DNA from: Forficula auricularia
Taxonomy: Eukaryota > Arthropoda > Insecta > Dermaptera > Forficulidae
Length of the DNA stretch: 64,000 nucleotides
Assembly: GCA_024734495.1 (NCBI GenBank)
Contig: JALMQS010000102.1
Coordinates: 8,695,736 to 8,759,735 of the forward strand
Reading direction: 5' to 3'
Shown: in pieces, positions 12,587 to 23,776 of the stretch
Position numbering within the stretch: position 1 is the stretch's first letter
Layout of the letters: each line of letters begins with the position of its first letter
Translations under genes and position numbers: made by a program
The notes under the pieces: generated by a model
What the model saw: only the letters and a program-made list of their open reading frames with translations
Databases searched by the model: none
What the model was told of the DNA's origin: nothing

Positions 12587-12835
12587 GCTTAATTATTATT
12601 ATTCATATAAATACCTGTTTCTTTTTGTATATTATTATTATTATATATTATATATTTTTATAAATCATTGTAAATAAAATAAAGGTGTTAAGATAATTTT
12701 ATAAAGTAGTTTCTTTGCTTTTTATCGATAAAAAAATCATAATAAAAAATGTATACCCAAATAATTATTTTTCTTTATAACTACAATAGAACTTAAAATT
12801 AATATTTTTATAATAAGGAACTTCGTTCCTATCCG

Positions 12836-12849
12836 GTGTCCTACGACAC
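12836..12849 (+). repeat. 3' terminal hairpin of the Helentron-like element
   Basis: A perfect 5-bp stem GTGTC/GACAC with loop CTAC, directly downstream of the 3' copy of the 17-bp inverted repeat. It probably marks the replication stop for rolling-circle transposition. Confidence 0.65.
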
Positions 12850-12859
12850 AGATCTAATT

Positions 12860-13930
12860 TTTTTTTAGTAAATTTCATTTTGGAAAATATAAATACATCT
12901 TATGTAGAGATTTCCAGAAGACAAGCATGAAATAGCTATTTCTATATAGAAGATTTAATATTTTAAAATGTTTTTAAGATAGAAATAATGAATTAAAATT
13001 ATCATCAATAAATGACTGAAGACAATATATTAAAACAATAAATCTAGCAGCCATCATTTTGGAAACTAGAATAAGTCTTGTAATAATTTAATGATAGGCA
13101 AATGAATTGAGATTTCCGTTTTTGATTTCAATGAATCAAAGCATGTGAACCTTTTTTAATTACTTTTACAAATTAACCAAATGTATTATAATATCGCTCT
13201 GATAATAAAAATTAATTACAAGGTTAATTAGATAAATCTCATATCTTTAAAAGATTTAGTAAAATTTATACAAAAACTAATATTATTTTATCGATTATAG
13301 GCTAAGATAATTTTTTTCTTATATATAGAGAAATTAAATATATTTGAATTTCAATTAGATTTTGTATTAATAGGAGAATCGTTACTAAGCGAAATGAATT
13401 CATATCAAATATAGTCCCACTTTATAGCTTAAATAAAAGTGATTGATATATTACTATAGTTAAAAAGGATAATAATTATAATTATTTATTTATTTATTTA
13501 TTTTATTTAGGCTTGAGTTCGAGGATATACCAAAAAATAATTATTTTAAAAATATGCTTTTCTGTAAAAATTCATTATTTAAAAATATTTATTTACTTTT
13601 AATTTTCCAAAGAAAAATTTATTTAAAATCAAAAAGATAAATGGATTTATTTTGTGTAAGATAGTGCATAAATAATGTAAAAATGTCCAATTTCTCAATA
13701 CATATTTAAAATTATTATTATAATATGCAGTGTATTTTGATTGGGATGCGTACGTCTTGTACATTTATTTTAGTGACATATGTACTATGTAGAATATTTT
13801 GGGTTTTGAATCTAAAATATTTTATATTTATATAGATATATATATATTTTAATTAGAAAATTTCAAATTTCGACTTCTGATTTTGTGAAAGTCATTATAT
13901 ATTTACTTATAGATTTTAAGTCAGGGGCGT
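12860..13930. other. gene-free AT-rich DNA
   Basis: Only short low-complexity frames. Includes an (ATTT)n run near 13480-13505. Confidence 0.6.
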
Positions 13931-14118
13931 CCGCAGAAAAATTTTCAAGAGGGGGAGGGGGGGGGGCAAAAGTTGGAGAGGAATAAATATTATATTATAA
14001 AAATTTTATTTAAATATTTAATTTTTTGAGTTTTTTCCCAAGTAGAATTCACTAATACTGTAGTGCTTAAATGGCCAAATAAACATACTGCAATGGTCCT
14101 GTGGATTGAACCATAGTT

Positions 14119-14218
14119 NNNNNNNNNNNNNNNNNNNNNNNNNNNNNNNNNNNNNNNNNNNNNNNNNNNNNNNNNNNNNNNNNNNNNNNNNNNNNNNNNN
14201 NNNNNNNNNNNNNNNNNN
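14119..14218. other. assembly gap (100 N)
   Basis: Exactly 100 undetermined bases, a conventional gap length. Its flanks hold long G or C runs (13950-13970, 14226-14236, 14336-14370), so a sequence hard to read, such as a homopolymer-rich repeat, probably caused the break. ORFs crossing it are not meaningful. Confidence 0.95.
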
Positions 14219-15091
14219 CCCCAAGAGACGCCCCCCCACACATAGAACTTTATTTTCTTCAATTTTAAAATTTAATGTTATATAACAAAAAAAGATTAAA
14301 TAAACATATAAAAATTGTTGATCTCCAATGCTTTGGGGTGGGGGGGGGCGGTCGCCCCCATCGCCCCCCTGGATTTGCGCATGGTTAACATGAACTGCAA
14401 ATAGCAAGTGATATCTGATTAATAATGAAGGAATAAACATATTAATATTTCAAATGAATTTGGATAAAGTTTAGCAACGATCCGTTGCAGTTTATTTAAT
14501 TAAATAACAATTTTTGATTTCGTCAATTAAATTGTCAAATTAATATTTGTGGGATTTGAAATTCATTGTAATTAAGTACCACAAAAAAGGTCATATATAG
14601 TTTTTTGTAAAATTATATTTTAAAGTACTTTATTTTAGAATAAGATAGTACATTGGATAAAGTTTAGCAACGATCCGTTGGAGTTTATTTTTTTAATTTT
14701 TGTTTTTAAATGTACTTTAAAAAAATAGTGTGTTGCATTATTAAATTCCTCTTCAACGATAATGTGGTTAGATTTCTTTTATCTATGCTATTAAGTATAA
14801 ATGACATCTCAAAAATGTGACAGATAGGGCTGCCAACACAAAGTTAGTTTGCTATTTAGTTATTTTATTGTTTGGCAAGCTATGTTGGCAATTCAGATTT
14901 GGTTTCAGTTTTCCGTGAATTTTCCAATTTTCCGGGCAACTTTTCGGATTTTTTTTTACATATTAACCTGAAATGGACTATTACGAACATTTAAAAAAAA
15001 AAATTAGCCAAATCGGCCCAGGCATTTGAGAGATCTGCGCTTACAAAGAAAAAGAAATTCATTTTTATTATATAGATTATGAATAATAATA

Positions 15092-15347
15092 TCGTCGCCT
15101 AAGAGTGTAAACCTGCTAAATCCATTTTTTATCATATATGACATATTAATACATTTCGAAAGAAAAAGAGATGCAGCATCGTCCAAGTAAAACTGATACT
15201 TAAAAAAAATTACGATCGTAAGTTGTAGAAAAAAATGTGAAAAATAGTTTCTTTCCATAACAACAATATTAATATTTGTTTGTTTTTTCTTTGCCCTGTT
15301 AAATTACCTTGTGGTGAGTCAGCAGGTTGACACTCTAAGGCGACGAT
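15092..15347. mobile_element. 255-bp MITE, copy 1
   Basis: Terminal inverted repeats 'cgtcgcctaagagtgtaaac' and its near-complement 'gacactctaaggcgacg'. The interior is shared, in opposite orientation, with 37215-37469. No coding capacity. The transposase family is not identified. Confidence 0.7.
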
Positions 15348-15359
15348 ATATAGATATAT

Positions 15360-15770
15360 ATTTTTATTTATTTATTTATTTGGGAAACGAATAAAGAGAA
15401 TAAAAATATGAAATCTTAAAAAATAAATCAATCAATCAATAAAGATAAATATTTATAAGTTGATACTGTGTAAAAATAAAGTATATTTAATTAAACATAC
15501 TACATAGTTAAAAATAAAATTTTGAATTTAAAATTTAGTACAAAACAAACAATTGTTTGAATGTAAAAAATGTATTCAAAAGTAAAGGTTTCGGATATAA
15601 TTTCTTCAAGTATTTTAATGTCTTAAATTGGAGGAAAACGTAAAATTTGTTAAAGACGAAGTTGTACGTTCTCCCATTTTTGGTGATTTGGCAATTTTTT
15701 GTTAGAGAGCGGTTTAAGGTAGAATTTTAAAACTTGGCACAAGTTTGAGCTTAGAAATACATACTTCAGA
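15360..15770. other. gene-free AT-rich DNA with microsatellites
   Basis: (ATTT)n near 15362-15380 and (ATCA)n near 15428-15440; nothing coding seen. Confidence 0.5.
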
Positions 15771-16012
15771 TAGATTTCAAATGTTCCCCATATTAACAAT
15801 TCGATTTTTTTTCTGATTTTCTCCATATCAGGAAACTCAAAATCTAATCTGTTCTTCCTAATAAAATTACAAACATTTCAGCACTGTAAAGAACTTTCTT
15901 CGATCTTCCTTTTTTGAATTATCGTGGATATCAGAATCACATTCAGAGATATGAGACAAACATACAAAAAGACTGAAAAATCATGCTTAAAATTATTTTT
16001 CTCCACCTTATA
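15770..16012 (+). repeat. dispersed repeat family A
   Basis: Contains 'caggaaactcaaaatctaat', 'tgaattatcgtggatatc' and 'cacattcagagatatgagac'. This order matches the copy at 4990-5265. Confidence 0.5.
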
Positions 16013-16071
16013 TTTGATTTTGTTAAAATGTTTATAATCAATATTTTGGAAAATAGATATCTGGTGTGTGG

Positions 16072-16278
16072 GGAGTCGGGTTGGCCGAGCTGGCTAAGGC
16101 GCTGGCTCCGCTTGAGCATCGTTGATGACGATGTTCAAGCGGGAGGCCCGAGTTCGAGCCTGGCTAGCATATAAAATTTCTTCCGGCTAAAACTCGGCTC
16201 CCTCACTAACACTACTAATACTTTACTGATGTGCTGTCTAAATGGGCTTTGTTTCCGATGACAATAAATAAATAAAAA
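16072..16278 (+). mobile_element. tRNA-derived SINE (Leu-like head), full insertion
   Basis: Flanked by a perfect 15-bp target duplication ATATCTGGTGTGTGG (16057-16071 and 16279-16293). The head is tRNA-like: A box TGGCCGAGCTGG, then a stem/loop resembling a long variable arm, and B box GAGTTCGAGCC. The body ends 'gatgacaataaataaataaa'. A real tRNA is unlikely because of the duplication and the tail, whose pieces recur at 29815-29870 (minus) and 38885-38940. Confidence 0.85.
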
Positions 16279-16734
16279 ATATCTGGTGTGTGGCAAATGA
16301 ATACTTACTATGCTGATGCAATTAGCAATTTATTCAAATAAAACAAGAGGGGCTATTGAAATATGACTATTAATTTATTTGCCTAAAGTTCTTATCATAA
16401 ATATTTATGTTTACTATGATAAAAAATCACAACTCAATATATTCTTGTAAGAAAAATAAGGAAATAAAAGTCAAAGATTTATTTCCTCCCTATGACTTAT
16501 CAACTGGAATTTTTTCCAGTATCCAAGTTTCTTCCTTCCTAAAGCTATTTTAGGCCTATTTATATAATTTCTCACCCTATACAAGATTCTAATTCGCCCC
16601 AGACGCAAAACCTCACCTAGCACCTGTGGCATGAAAGAAACAAAATCAATAAACTGGAAAATCCTTTTGAGATGTAAATAAGAAAAAGTTATTTGTCAAC
16701 TCACTAGGCCCAATAATTACTTTTAGAGATTGGA

Positions 16735-16830
16735 ATCCACAACGTGCGTATTTCCATCTACATGTCGAATCTTACAAACATCAATCCTTCAAGACTCGGC
16801 TACAGAAATCCCTGCAACTTTGTTCCAAGA
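16735..16830 (+). pseudogene. possible LINE C-terminal scrap
   Basis: A frame reads ESYKHQSFKTRLQKSL, similar to the STYDLQTFKTRVHRHL end of the retrotransposon at 52-53 kb. It is short and isolated, so weak. Confidence 0.25.
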
Positions 16831-17049
16831 CAATTTTATTCAAATATCACCTTCTAACTTACAAGTTTTCATATACCAAGGATTACTTAAAAACGAAAAA
16901 AGTTTAGAGAAAGTTCATTCTGGTGCGAAAAAAATATTTGTTTGCTTGTTTTTTTTTTTTTGTTTTTTTTTTAATAACTTATTAGATTTTGAGCTTTCTA
17001 GCTTCAAACTTCAGGTTCAAAAATGCGAAAAAAATCGAATGGACATATG

Positions 17050-18050
17050 AGAAGGATAAAATGGATTAGCTAATGAGTTGAAATTCGACGAGTAAGTTTG
17101 TGTGTGTTAATAAACTGCACCTTTTTGATTCAAAAGGATCACTGACAAAAAATTAATAAATCACTAAAATTTGCGAATATATATATTAATATATTCTGTA
17201 AAATTCTAATATTAAGAAAATATTGTAAAGTGGTTTTCTGTATGGAATAAAAGATCACTTTCGAAATTAATCGAAAGATAATCGGTCAATAATATTTGAA
17301 TAATTATTTGATAACATTTGGAGAATTAAATTTCGAAAATTTTTAAAAACAGTGAACTCTAAGTACCTAAAATTGCATGTATCCCATAAAATAGATTTTT
17401 AGCTGTTTTAATAAATAACAAGTATTTAAAAAATATTTTTAGTTTATGAATCCTAAAAAATGGATAGGTACAATATTTGAAAATATCAAATATATACTTA
17501 TTATAAATCTTGAAAACTCTACTTCATTAAGATTAATAATGAGACAAAAAAAAATTGATTATGAGATAACCAAGTGAATTTTAAGTTTAAAGATACGAGT
17601 TTTCTTCAATATTTTGTTAGAGTTATAATTCATAAAATTATTAAATAAATTCGATAAATTGAACGTAGATCTAGCATAAAAAATATATAAGTTCATAAGT
17701 AAGAGAAAGTTTAAGAAAATTAAGTGTAAGAGACCCTATATATATAATAATCATAATATTTTATTGTTTGGTTCTAAAATAGAGAATATATTCTTGATAA
17801 TAAATTGTAAGGGCGGAATAATTTTGGTAAATTTTTTTATTAATTATTGAGAATCAAAATCTTTATAAACTAATCAAATAATTTTAATATAAAAATTAGC
17901 ATAAAATACAACGCTTTGTTAACTATTTCTGTGATTATTTTTAAAAAAAAGGAAGTGGAGAAATCCAAAGATTATCAATAACGTATTGATCAGTTTTTCT
18001 GTGATTCTTATTAAGAAGAATTCTACCCTTAGTAATTAATATGTCATGGG
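17050..18050. other. gene-free AT-rich DNA
   Basis: No gene, RNA or clear repeat seen on either strand. Confidence 0.55.
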
Positions 18051-18056
18051 AATTCG

Positions 18057-18157
18057 CTCTTACGGCCAATTGTATATCGCAAAGTAAATGCTTTTTACCA
18101 CTAACCAAGGGTAGATGGTAAAAAGCATTTACTTTGCGACATACAACCGGCCCTTAG
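18057..18157. mobile_element. 100-bp palindromic MITE
   Basis: Two arms of about 45 bp ('gcaaagtaaatgctttttac' and complement), with outer ends TTACGGCCAATTGTAT and ATACAACCGGCCCTTA. The same right end occurs at 53400-53447 and the left end at 52054-52078. Confidence 0.7.
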
Positions 18158-18349
18158 AAGTGGTTTCCTGTTGTCTTAAAATGCATTTGTTAATTTACGT
18201 TTATTAATAATGAAAGTAAATGCTTTTTGCTTTTGTTTAATGAATTATGCTCAATCACATTTATATAAATAAAAAATATAATACCTTTAACAATATCAAA
18301 ACTAGTTGTCGAATCCTCATACATATTATTATTATTTTATCGATTAGTA

Positions 18350-18990
18350 ATAAGTGCCTGGAGCACCGAGGGATGCTTGGTAACTTTTTGCCTTTAAATA
18401 GCTTAAGTTTCTAATTTCAAGGCTCTGCGACTTACCGAAGACGATATATCAGGGGTCGGGGAACCGGGGTAAATTAACCCAAATGGGGTAAAAATGAAAC
18501 TATCGGGGCTAAAAAGGACATTTTTAAATTTTTTTATTTTATAAACTATTATAGGATTGTTAGTTTGATAGCTTTTTCAGGAATTCAAAATCTTAAAATT
18601 AATAAAAGTTTTAAAAAAATATAAAAACATTAATAAAAGTTATGCATTTTTTGTCATGATGAGTGTTGGTGTATTTTTTTCTTTTTAAAAAGCAGTCAGT
18701 TAAACCCGGCAAGATCATGTCAAAAAGTCCTAATTTTGAAGTTATTTTAGCGAAAATGAAACAACATCATTTTTCTAAAACTTAAAAGCGTTTGAATTAT
18801 ATTAATGTTTACAATTTTTATTTACTTACAGAGAGTTTTCATGTAAATTCCAATTAATTCAATAAATAATAAATAAGTGCCTGGAGCACCGAGCGATGCT
18901 CGGTAACTTTTTGCTTCTAAATAGCTTAAGTTTCAAATTTCAAAGCTCTGCGACTTTCCGAAGACGAGATATGAACGATTAAAATATTTA
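18350..18990. repeat. two direct copies of a 'gtgcctggagcaccgag' repeat
   Basis: A block of about 110 bp (18352-18445 and 18872-18985) contains 'taactttttgcctttaaata' and 'ctctgcgact'. A related, longer version lies at 20365-20770 and ends in 'tatacaagaattcctcattt', followed by 'aagataa'-type repeats. That resembles the 3' end of an RTE-type LINE or its SINE partner. This is an inference. Confidence 0.45.
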
Positions 18991-19204
18991 TTTTCCGACA
19001 TGACTAATTTACACCCCTTCCCTTATTTTGACCCTTTTAAATCATGAAGGAGGTATGATCCTCGAATTGTCGGATTTTTTAAGAGAATAAAATTGATATT
19101 CTATTAAATTATTTTATAGAAAAATACCTTTAATTAAATAAATTGGCAAATTCTAATATATAATAACATTTGTAATGATCTATTAGTGCAATATAAAATA
19201 AAAA

Positions 19205-19580
19205 AAAAAAACAATTAACAATTGGATGTTGATGAAAGCAGTCCACGGTGGTTGTAAAAAAATAAGACTATAGAGGTTTTATTATTTTACATTTATTTGT
19301 TAAACCGACGTTTCGGAGATTTATTCTCTCCTTCTTCAGGGTAACAAAAAGTCAATGAAAGTAGTTCAAAACATAATTACTTTCTGTCTCCTTTGACAAT
19401 GCCAAAAAAACATTATAAAATTTTTTTTTCATCTCGAATAGAAAATAAAGTAACAAGCAATTGATGATCAATATGTTAATATAACAAAATAACAAATAAA
19501 TGTAAAATAATAAAACCTCTATAGTCTTATTTTTTTACAACCACCGTGGACTGCTTTCATCAACATCCAATTACATATTT
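19205..19580. mobile_element. fold-back element with hammerhead-like motif
   Basis: The arms (about 19210-19302 and 19488-19576) are near-perfect complements ('agcagtccacggtggttg'). The left arm continues into a minus-strand hammerhead-like motif. The right arm stops about 4 nt after the predicted cleavage site position. 'accagtccgtctcc' follows, as in the 430-860 element. No ORF. Confidence 0.7.
19301..19346 (-). ncRNA. hammerhead-like ribozyme motif
   Basis: Minus strand: ttgttacc-CTGAAGA-a-GGAGA-gaataaa-TCTCC-GAAAC-GTC-ggtttaacaa. Stem II differs from the 541 and 1020 copies (GGAGA/TCTCC instead of GGAGG/CCTCC) but stays paired. Stem I pairs with one bulge. Confidence 0.55.
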
Positions 19581-19682
19581 ATACCAGTCCGTCTCCTAAA
19601 GAAAATCTCTATCAAAAAAAAAAACAATTAATTTTATTAAAAATAAATTGAAAGAAATGTAATTATAAATTTTTATTCCTGG

Positions 19683-19875
19683 GGGGGTCAGTAGGCTAGG
19701 CGGTAGCGTGACAGCGAGCTAACCAGGGGACCCGGGTTCGAATCCGACTCGAGGCAGCCAGCTAAAATCTGACCCCCGGGGGTAGAGACAAATTTTAAAA
19801 ATATAGCTAGTATCGTAATTGGGCTTATGGCTAGAAAGGCCGAAAAGCCAAAAAAAAAAAAAATAAAAAAAAAAT
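19683..19875 (+). mobile_element. tRNA-derived SINE
   Basis: The tRNA-like head has an A-box region taggctaggcggtagcg and a canonical B box GGTTCGAATCC. The body 'aaaatctgacccccgggggt' leads to a tail 'aaggccgaaaagcc' and poly(A). A second copy on the minus strand at 25258-25435 shares all parts. Confidence 0.8.
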
Positions 19876-20139
19876 TTATTCCAACAACCACCTGTGAATA
19901 ATTATTTCAATTAACAAAAAACCCATCAAAAACAACTTATCCGAAGATGAGACCTTGATAGATCGAATTGTCAACACAAAAACCCGCCTAACCCGTGAAT
20001 TTCATCCAAATCGTTAGAGCCCTTTTTCGACAAACCGATTCTAAATATACAAGAATTGCTCGTTTAATATAAAAAGATAAGATACATACACCTTGCTTTT
20101 TTTTTGCTTTTCATGTATGGAAAAATATTTTGGGTTAAT

Positions 20140-20770
20140 AGCTAAAAAAGTTCCCCCGACCTCTGCGATATATGAATGATTAAAATATTTATTTTACGAC
20201 ACTCCTAATTTACACCCCTTTCCTTTATTTCAATCGTATTAAAATCTATACACGACTAATAACTCATGACACTTGATAAGTACACCAATTTTTAAAAAAT
20301 CGTTATTGCCGTTTGAGAAAAAAAAAAAAAAAAATGAAAAATCTTTCATGTAAATGTCCACTTCTGGTGTTCTGATTTCGAGCAAAAGTTTGCTGTACTC
20401 CTTCTAGCCTATATCGAGCTTAAGTTTCGAATAGCTCTGAGATTTATGGTTGCGAAACGCGGGGTACATTCTAACGTACATAAACATCAACTTCCGGTAC
20501 TTGTATTTTAGCCAAAATCTTTTGGTACTTCTTGTAGCCTCTAGATAGCTTAAGTTTCAAATTTCAAGGCTCCGAAGGCGAGATATGAACGATTAAAATA
20601 TTTATTTTGCGACATGACTAATTTACACCCCCTTCCTTTATTTCAATCGGATTATACACCACTAATAACTCATGAGACTTGATAAGTACACCAATTTTTA
20701 GCGAAATCGTTAGAGCCGTTTTTGAGAAACCGATTCTATATATACAAGAATTCCTCATTTAATAATATAA
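20140..20770. repeat. RTE-like 3' end repeats
   Basis: Blocks 'attaaaatatttattttgcg', 'gacatgactaatttacaccc' and 'aaaccgattctatatataca' occur here and, in pieces, at 18970-19030 and 20010-20090. The end is rich in 'aagataa', as in LINE 3' tails. No protein seen. Confidence 0.4.
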
Positions 20771-20820
20771 GATAATAGTGTTTTATTTGAAAAAAGATGA
20801 AATACGATCATATTATTCAC

Positions 20821-21314
20821 TAGGGTCGGTCGAAAAAACTGAAATTTTTTTTTCGAAAACACTTTAAAGCGAAAAAGTTGACTATTATAATAAGAAGAAA
20901 ACGGCATGAAAAAAATTAAAATCGGTTAACATCTTCCGCTCGCGCATCGAACTAGAAACTTATGAAAAATTGCAAAAATCACGATATTTTTGTAATTTTT
21001 TTCTATTATTTAAAATTTTTAAAATAAACCCACTAGTTTTTTATGCTTGTTTTATGGATAAAATAACCTAAATAAATTAAATTCTGATCAATATATACTT
21101 TTTTACGTTGGCGCAACATCTTAAAAAAATTCTACAAAAAGAATTACAAAAATATAGTGATTTTTGGAATTTTTCATAAGTTTAAAGTTCGATACGCGAG
21201 CGGTGTTAACCGATTTTAATTTTTTTATGCCGTTTTTCTTCTTATTTACAATAGGCAACTTTTCCGCACTAAAGTGTTTTCGAAAAAAAAAATTCAATTT
21301 TTTCGACCCACCCT
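20821..21314. mobile_element. 494-bp Mutator-like MITE
   Basis: Long terminal inverted repeats of about 165 bp (20821-20985 and 21145-21314; outer ends TAGGGTCGGTCGAAAA and TTTTCGACCCACCCT). It is flanked by a perfect 9-bp duplication ATTATTCAC (20812-20820, 21315-21323). A 9-bp duplication with long terminal repeats is characteristic of MULEs. The internal ORF (21164-21358) lies in the repeat and is fortuitous. Confidence 0.75.
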
Positions 21315-21494
21315 ATTATTCACCTCATCAAGGAAACTTTTTAATCAGGCACTTTTAACTTAACTGAATTTAAAAATGTTTGGATAAAATTCCTCAATCT
21401 TTTTATTCTTTCTAAAACGTCATTGAATCGATTCAACTTGTTAAACTGAATCAATCTATTTTTTTTTTTATGTTAGCCAATTTATCCTTGTGCC

Positions 21495-21595
21495 GCCTAG
21501 AGACCGATATTCCCTTCCTGCTTCTATTTTTCCCGAATCCTACAAACTTCAATCCCTGCTCCAAAATCTTGGACTCTTAATCACCTTTTATATAT
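21495..21595 (+). pseudogene. LINE C-terminal remnant
   Basis: A frame reads SLPASIFPESYKLQSLLQNL, close to the NSLPASIFPSTYDLQTFKTR region at the end of the non-LTR element at 52-53 kb. Only this short stretch survives. Confidence 0.5.
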
Positions 21596-21756
21596 TCCTC
21601 GTTCTATTACCTTTCTAGTATGTGAGATTTAATCATTAATCATGAACCCCGAACATTTAATTAAAAATCAAAGTATATCTTGGTTATTTTTATTATCACA
21701 GAAAAGCCACTTGATAATAACCCCAGAAATAGTGATCGAAAAGTTGTGTATAACTA

Positions 21757-22733
21757 AGGTGACCAACTATACTCATTTACTGAGTTTTGTACTCTTTTTT
21801 CGCAAACCGTACTCTTTTCAAATCCTGTACTCTGAAAGTACTCATTTGTGTAATTTTATACTCATTTGTATTTCTAAAACATTTTTTTAGATTATCATAA
21901 AACTCTACAAATTGAAGGAGATAAAATTTCAGCAACAGAAGTTTGTATTATTTTAAACGATTTCATACTGCAATGTAAATCAAGATTTAATGATGGATTT
22001 TTACCACTAATTCTAAAGAATAAACTGACCGTTTTGGAAGATTCCAATCCCGGAATAAAAAATGAATTTTTAAAAGAAGTTAAAATTTTTTATAAAATTT
22101 GCTATGAATATATCGAAGAATGGATAGTGAACTTTAGAGCATTAAATTGTTTCAAATGGACCCTTCTATATAGTAAAATTGAATGGAAAGAAGTTTCTTC
22201 AGCAGTCGAATTTGTAATGAAGGAAGTAAAAGATATTGTTATTAATGACAATTTTCTCTTTGAAGAAATTCGAAGAGTAAATTTATATTTAAATGAAGAA
22301 AAATTGAAGAAATGGAACGATGAGAAAATAGAACGTGACAAAATATGGGTAAGAAATCTTTCGGCATTTTAGAGTAGAACATATCCCACATGAAAATTTA
22401 AAAGTTTTAATAGAAATTTCCTTATGTTGTCCAGGCACTAGTGCTGCTGTTGAAAGGGTATTTTCACTAGGGAATGATTATTGGAGCAGTGAGAAGTCGC
22501 AACTTTCTGTAAAAACATTATCTGCCGTCTTAACAGTCAAATTTAATATGCAAAATGAAAGTTGTTCGGATGTGGCTACATTATTAGACGAACACGAACA
22601 TCCTCATTTAGCAAAAAAAATCCACTCCGAAGAAAAATATGTATTTAAAAGAAAATAAAGTTTTTATCATTTTTTTCACCTATGAAATACTTGCAAAGTA
22701 TACTCTTTTTGAACAAAAAATAGTTGGTCACCT
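21757..22733 (+). mobile_element. hAT-family DNA transposon, decayed copy
   Basis: Terminal inverted repeats AGGTGACCAACTAT (21757-21770) and ATAGTTGGTCACCT (22720-22733), flanked by an 8-bp duplication with two mismatches (TATAACTA / TATTATTA). That duplication length fits hAT. It contains a broken transposase C-terminus. At about 1 kb, most of the transposase is missing. Confidence 0.8.
21895..22658 (+). pseudogene. hAT transposase C-terminal region, frameshifted
   Basis: An open frame from about 21895 to 22372 reads QIEGDKISATEV, ILNDFILQCKSRF and YEYIEEWI. After a +1 shift near 22362 a second frame reads HIPHENLKVLIEIS, GTSAAVERVFSLGNDYWS and KTLSAVLTVKFN, stopping at 22656-22658. The last part is the hAT dimerisation domain (S-AVERVFS...). 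The N-terminal zinc finger and most of the catalytic core are absent, so this copy cannot encode an active transposase. Confidence 0.85.
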
Positions 22734-23430
22734 TATTATTATAGCCTATGAATATTTATAATCTTCTTTCTAGTTTCTGAAAGTGAATTTTCAATAATGA
22801 AAAAAAGATCATAGACTCTGGAAATTTAAAATTAAAAGAGTTTTTTATTAAAGTATTAGTAACAGAAAAAGCTAGTTGTAGATGTGATTTGTAAACTGTT
22901 CTCTTTTGATAACAACCTCAAAATACTGATCGAAACGTTGCCGTTGTAAAAAACCACGAATGTTCCCAATTTTGTTTCTAGTATGCGTGAGTGAGTTGTT
23001 AAAAATTAAAAAAAAAATATGACAGAATTCGAAAACTTAAAATATACTTATAGGATAAACTAATTTTATTAAAATTTCGAAAATAACTAAAAGTTTATTT
23101 TTCATAATAGAATAAGTCACTTTTCTAAGAGGAACAAATATTAATTAAAGTACTCCAATAAAAAGGGAAAAAATGGACCAAACTCAGTGATTTTTCCCCA
23201 AAAAAGTAAATTCAACTGTAATAATATTTTAATAAAATTCCTTATAGTACATGTATATTGGGCATCGGAGGAATCTAGACCCTTAGAATCAATATTGTTA
23301 CCAATAATAACATCCATCTGTGTAAAAAATCTCATTGATGGAATATTAATCACATATTATATATTTTATTTTGTGAATATTTATACTCTTTGGTAATCAT
23401 TTAATGATTGTAAATAAATATTTTATATGG

Positions 23431-23466
23431 CTGATGAAGGTTAATATGTAAGGAACCGAAACGTAC
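23431..23466 (+). ncRNA. hammerhead-like ribozyme motif, unit 1
   Basis: CTGATGA (23431-23437), extra A, stem II GGTT/AACC, GAAAC (23458-23462), GTA (23463-23465). The core residues match. Stem I is weak, so cleavage in this copy is uncertain. Confidence 0.5.
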
Positions 23467-23741
23467 GCAAAGTATCAAAATAATTTAAATTGTATTATAA
23501 TTAAAAAGTTATAATCATGTACAATTTGGAAACCAAAAACTTTCCAGATTGAAAGTATTACTCTGATTGAACAATAATGATATTAAGACCCTTCGAATCA
23601 ATATTGTTACCAATAATAACATCCATCTGTATAAAAAATCTCATTGATGGAATGTAAATCACATATTATATATATTTTATTTTGTGAATATTTATACTCT
23701 TTGGTAATCATTTAATGATTGTAAATAAATATTTTATATGG

Positions 23742-23776
23742 CTGATGAAGGTTAGTATGTAAGGAACCGAAACGTA
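23742..23776 (+). ncRNA. hammerhead-like ribozyme motif, unit 2
   Basis: Same as unit 1 with one change in the stem II loop (gttaGtatg). Core and stem are unchanged, consistent with a recent duplication. Confidence 0.5.

Larger units (their letters stand above)
11755..12849 (+). mobile_element. Helentron-like (Helitron2) element
   Basis: An exact 17-bp terminal inverted repeat (11755-11771 and 12813-12829; GGAACGAAGTTCC is itself palindromic) bounds the element. The 3' repeat is followed by a perfect GTGTC-ctac-GACAC hairpin at 12836-12849. Subterminal inverted repeats plus a short 3' hairpin near a T-rich target are features of Helentrons. The interior encodes an endonuclease-like ORF, but no Rep/helicase is visible, so it is a deleted copy. 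Confidence 0.75.

Noticed and set aside
13990..14440. Two minus-strand ORFs of 90 and 140 codons
   Set aside because: They run through the 100-N gap and through low-complexity G/C runs.
16080..16170. Possible functional tRNA-Leu gene
   Set aside because: The block sits inside a 207-bp insertion with a 15-bp target duplication and a SINE tail, and its stems are imperfect.
23187..23396. Plus and minus ORFs of about 70 codons, with a YWASEE-like string also seen near 36.2 kb
   Set aside because: They lie in the retrozyme-like unit and the R2-like 3' UTR; the shared string is short and probably chance.
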